A DNA stretch of 7,202 bases. Source: WHTG01 sp035540515 (GTDB taxonomy: Bacteria > Actinomycetota > Nitriliruptoria > Euzebyales > Egibacteraceae). Position 1 is the stretch's first letter, and every line of letters begins with the position of its first letter. Of the stretch, positions 5,852-7,202 are shown piece by piece. The translations under genes and the position numbers were made by a program. The stretch spans positions 1 to 7,202 of the forward strand of contig DATLGM010000382.1 of assembly GCA_035540515.1 (NCBI GenBank), read 5' to 3'. Below the pieces are notes generated by a model. The model was not told the origin of the DNA, ran no database searches, and worked only from the letters and a program-made list of their open reading frames with translations.

Positions 5852-6420
5852 GACGGCAGCTCGTCCCGTTCGTCACGCGACAGCAGTCCTGGCTGACTGA
5901 CCGCCCACTGCAGCACCGCGTCGGCGATCTCCTCCGGTGACCGCCCGGCAGTCTGGATCGTGTGACTGGCGGCGGTGGCGTACACGTCCGCGCGGTCGTC
6001 GCGCAGCTGCGCCATCCGTTCGCGGGGATCCGGGGCGTGTTCGAGCAACGGTCGCGTGGCAGTGTCGCCGACGCGGTCGGTGAGCGTGTCCGGGTCGGCG
6101 TCAAGCAGCACGAGGTCCCCGGTGGCGCGCAGGTGCGTGACGTTGGCAGGGTCGAGGACGGCTCCCCCGCCCACGGCGATCACCTGGCCGCGCACCGCGG
6201 CCACTCGCCGAACAGCCGCCGCCTCCAGGCGGCGGAAGCCCCGCTCGCCGTCGCGCTCGAAGATCTCGGCGACGGTGGCATGCGCCTGCGCCTCGACCAT
6301 CTCGTCGGTGTCGGCGAACGGGCGGCCGAGTCGCTCGGCGAGCAGGGTGCCGACCGTCGTCTTGCCGGCGCCCATCAGGCCGATAAGGACGATGTTGCGG
6401 CCGGGAAGCAGGATGCTCAC
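5848..6420 (-). CDS. aroK: Shikimate kinase
   Basis: The enzyme transfers phosphate from ATP to the 3-hydroxyl of shikimate. The 190-residue product is a P-loop NMP-kinase-like protein. The Walker A motif is GLMGAGKTT (14-22). The shikimate-binding residues are Asp39 in ADTDEMVE, Arg63 in GFRRLE and the GGGA loop (84-87). The lid arginine is Arg123 in TRPLL, and RADVY (143-147) matches the family RxxxY helix. Compared with the mycobacterial enzyme it carries a short extra C-terminal tail (about 175-190) of no recognised function. The start is GTG, overlapping the aroC stop by four bases (GTGA), and the same junction recurs at its own 3' end with aroB. No Shine-Dalgarno site is needed if translation is coupled. 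The assignment is secure. Confidence 0.95.
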   Translation of the reverse strand: MSILLPGRNIVLIGLMGAGKTTVGTLLAERLGRPFADTDEMVEAQAHATVAEIFERDGERGFRRLEAAAVRRVAAVRGQVIAVGGGAVLDPANVTHLRATGDLVLLDADPDTLTDRVGDTATRPLLEHAPDPRERMAQLRDDRADVYATAASHTIQTAGRSPEEIADAVLQWAVSQPGLLSRDERDELPS

Positions 6421-7202
6421 GGACGTAGCCGGTCCCGGTACTCGGTCAGGTGCCGCCGCACCTCGTCCAGCGTGTCTCCCCCGGTCTTCTCCAGCAGCGC
6501 GTCGGCCAGCGTCATGGCCACGACCGCCTCAGCGACCACACCGGCGCGGGGGACCGCGCACACGTCCGACCGCTGCTGGATGGCCTCGGCGGGCTCGCCG
6601 GTTGCCACGTCGACGGTGCGCAGCGGGCGGGTGAGGCTTGAGATCGGCTTCATCGCAGCCCGGACCCGCAGCACCTCACCGGTCGACATGCCGCCTTCGA
6701 CGCCACCGGCCCGGTGCGAGAGGCGTCGTAGGCGGCCGTCAGCGTCCGCGGCGATCTCGTCGTGGGTCTGGGAGCCGGGCACCGCGGCGCTGTCGAACCC
6801 GTCACCGACGCCGACACCCTTGAACGCCTGGACGCTCATCAGCGCGGCGGCAAGTCGGGTGTCGAGCTTGCGGTCCCAGTGCACGTGGCTGCCCAGTCCC
6901 GGGGGTAACTCGTGTGCTACGACCTCGATGACCCCGCCGAGGGTGTCACGGTCGGCTTTGGCCTGGTCGATGCGCGCGACCATGCGCTCGGCCGTCTCGG
7001 GGTCGGCACAACGGACCTCGCTGGCGTCGATCCTGTCCAGGTCACCTGGCGCCGGCGCCGGCGTGTCGTCGGGCACGGCGACCTCGCCGATCCGCACCAC
7101 GTGCGACAGCACGGTCACCCCCGCCTGCGACAACAGCGTCTTGGCGAAGAACGCCAGTGCGACACGCATCGCGGTCTCCCGCGCGCTCGCGCGCTCCAAG
7201 AC
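6417..7202 (-). CDS. aroC: Chorismate synthase, C-terminal part (cut by window edge)
   Basis: The enzyme forms chorismate from EPSP using reduced FMN, the last common step to the aromatic amino acids, folates and menaquinone. Only 261 residues of about 390 are present. The frame continues past position 7202, so no start is seen, and the TTG at 7197-7199 is an internal leucine. The visible part begins in VLERASARETAMRVA, a substrate/FMN-binding motif. It continues with GSHVHWDRKLD, LMSVQAFKGVGVGDGF, HRAGGVEGGMSTGE, VRAAMKPISSL, and a block ending QQRSDVCAVPRAGV near the C-terminus. The usual Asn before RAGG is His here. The stop overlaps the aroK start in GTGA. It is the most upstream gene visible in the operon, and its promoter lies outside the window. 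Confidence 0.96.
   Translation of the reverse strand, partial: VLERASARETAMRVALAFFAKTLLSQAGVTVLSHVVRIGEVAVPDDTPAPAPGDLDRIDASEVRCADPETAERMVARIDQAKADRDTLGGVIEVVAHELPPGLGSHVHWDRKLDTRLAAALMSVQAFKGVGVGDGFDSAAVPGSQTHDEIAADADGRLRRLSHRAGGVEGGMSTGEVLRVRAAMKPISSLTRPLRTVDVATGEPAEAIQQRSDVCAVPRAGVVAEAVVAMTLADALLEKTGGDTLDEVRRHLTEYRDRLRP

Noticed and set aside
7197..7199. TTG as the start codon of aroC
   Set aside because: The motif VLERASARETA runs through this codon and the frame is still open at the window edge, so the codon is an internal leucine and the gene is simply truncated.

Overview
The window reads as a chromosomal segment of a high-GC Gram-positive bacterium, most likely an actinomycete (Actinomycetota). 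The coding sequence is strongly GC-biased, GTG starts are frequent, and the gene order aroC-aroK-aroB-aroQ-pepP-efp-nusB is the one I know from mycobacteria and other actinobacteria. I cannot name a genus. All nine genes lie on the minus strand, so transcription runs from high to low coordinates. Long open frames on the plus strand are shadows of these GC-rich genes.

Positions 7202 to 4326 hold four shikimate-pathway genes: the C-terminal two thirds of chorismate synthase (aroC, cut by the window edge), shikimate kinase (aroK), 3-dehydroquinate synthase (aroB) and type II 3-dehydroquinate dehydratase (aroQ). Together they cover ring formation, dehydration, phosphorylation and the last step to chorismate. 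Positions 4336 to 2251 continue the same tight cluster with a Xaa-Pro aminopeptidase (pepP), elongation factor P (efp) and the antitermination factor NusB. The junctions are two 4-base GTGA overlaps, a 14-base gap, an 11-base overlap, a 20-base gap and a 1-base TGATG overlap. This is the pattern of one translationally coupled operon. Both pepP and EF-P act in proline-related biology: EF-P rescues ribosomes at polyproline, and pepP removes residues in front of proline.

After a 137-base gap (2114-2250) comes a different, two-gene cell-surface module. The first gene encodes a small secreted TasA-like protein with a SipW-type signal peptide. The second encodes a SipW/ER-type signal peptidase (catalytic Ser-His-Asp type). 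This peptidase is fused, through a basic linker and a second internal signal-peptide-like segment, to a DNRLRE-type beta-sandwich domain. The internal segment ends in nearly the same cleavage-site motif as the neighbouring secreted protein. That suggests the peptidase processes both the neighbour and its own C-terminal passenger. This is the most unusual item in the window. The gap before the module contains a candidate promoter and a 33-base imperfect hairpin whose foot touches the ribosome binding site.

Positions 1-210, downstream of the module, hold no gene I can support. They contain two inverted repeats, one of which may be a transcription terminator, and a weak 57-codon open frame.
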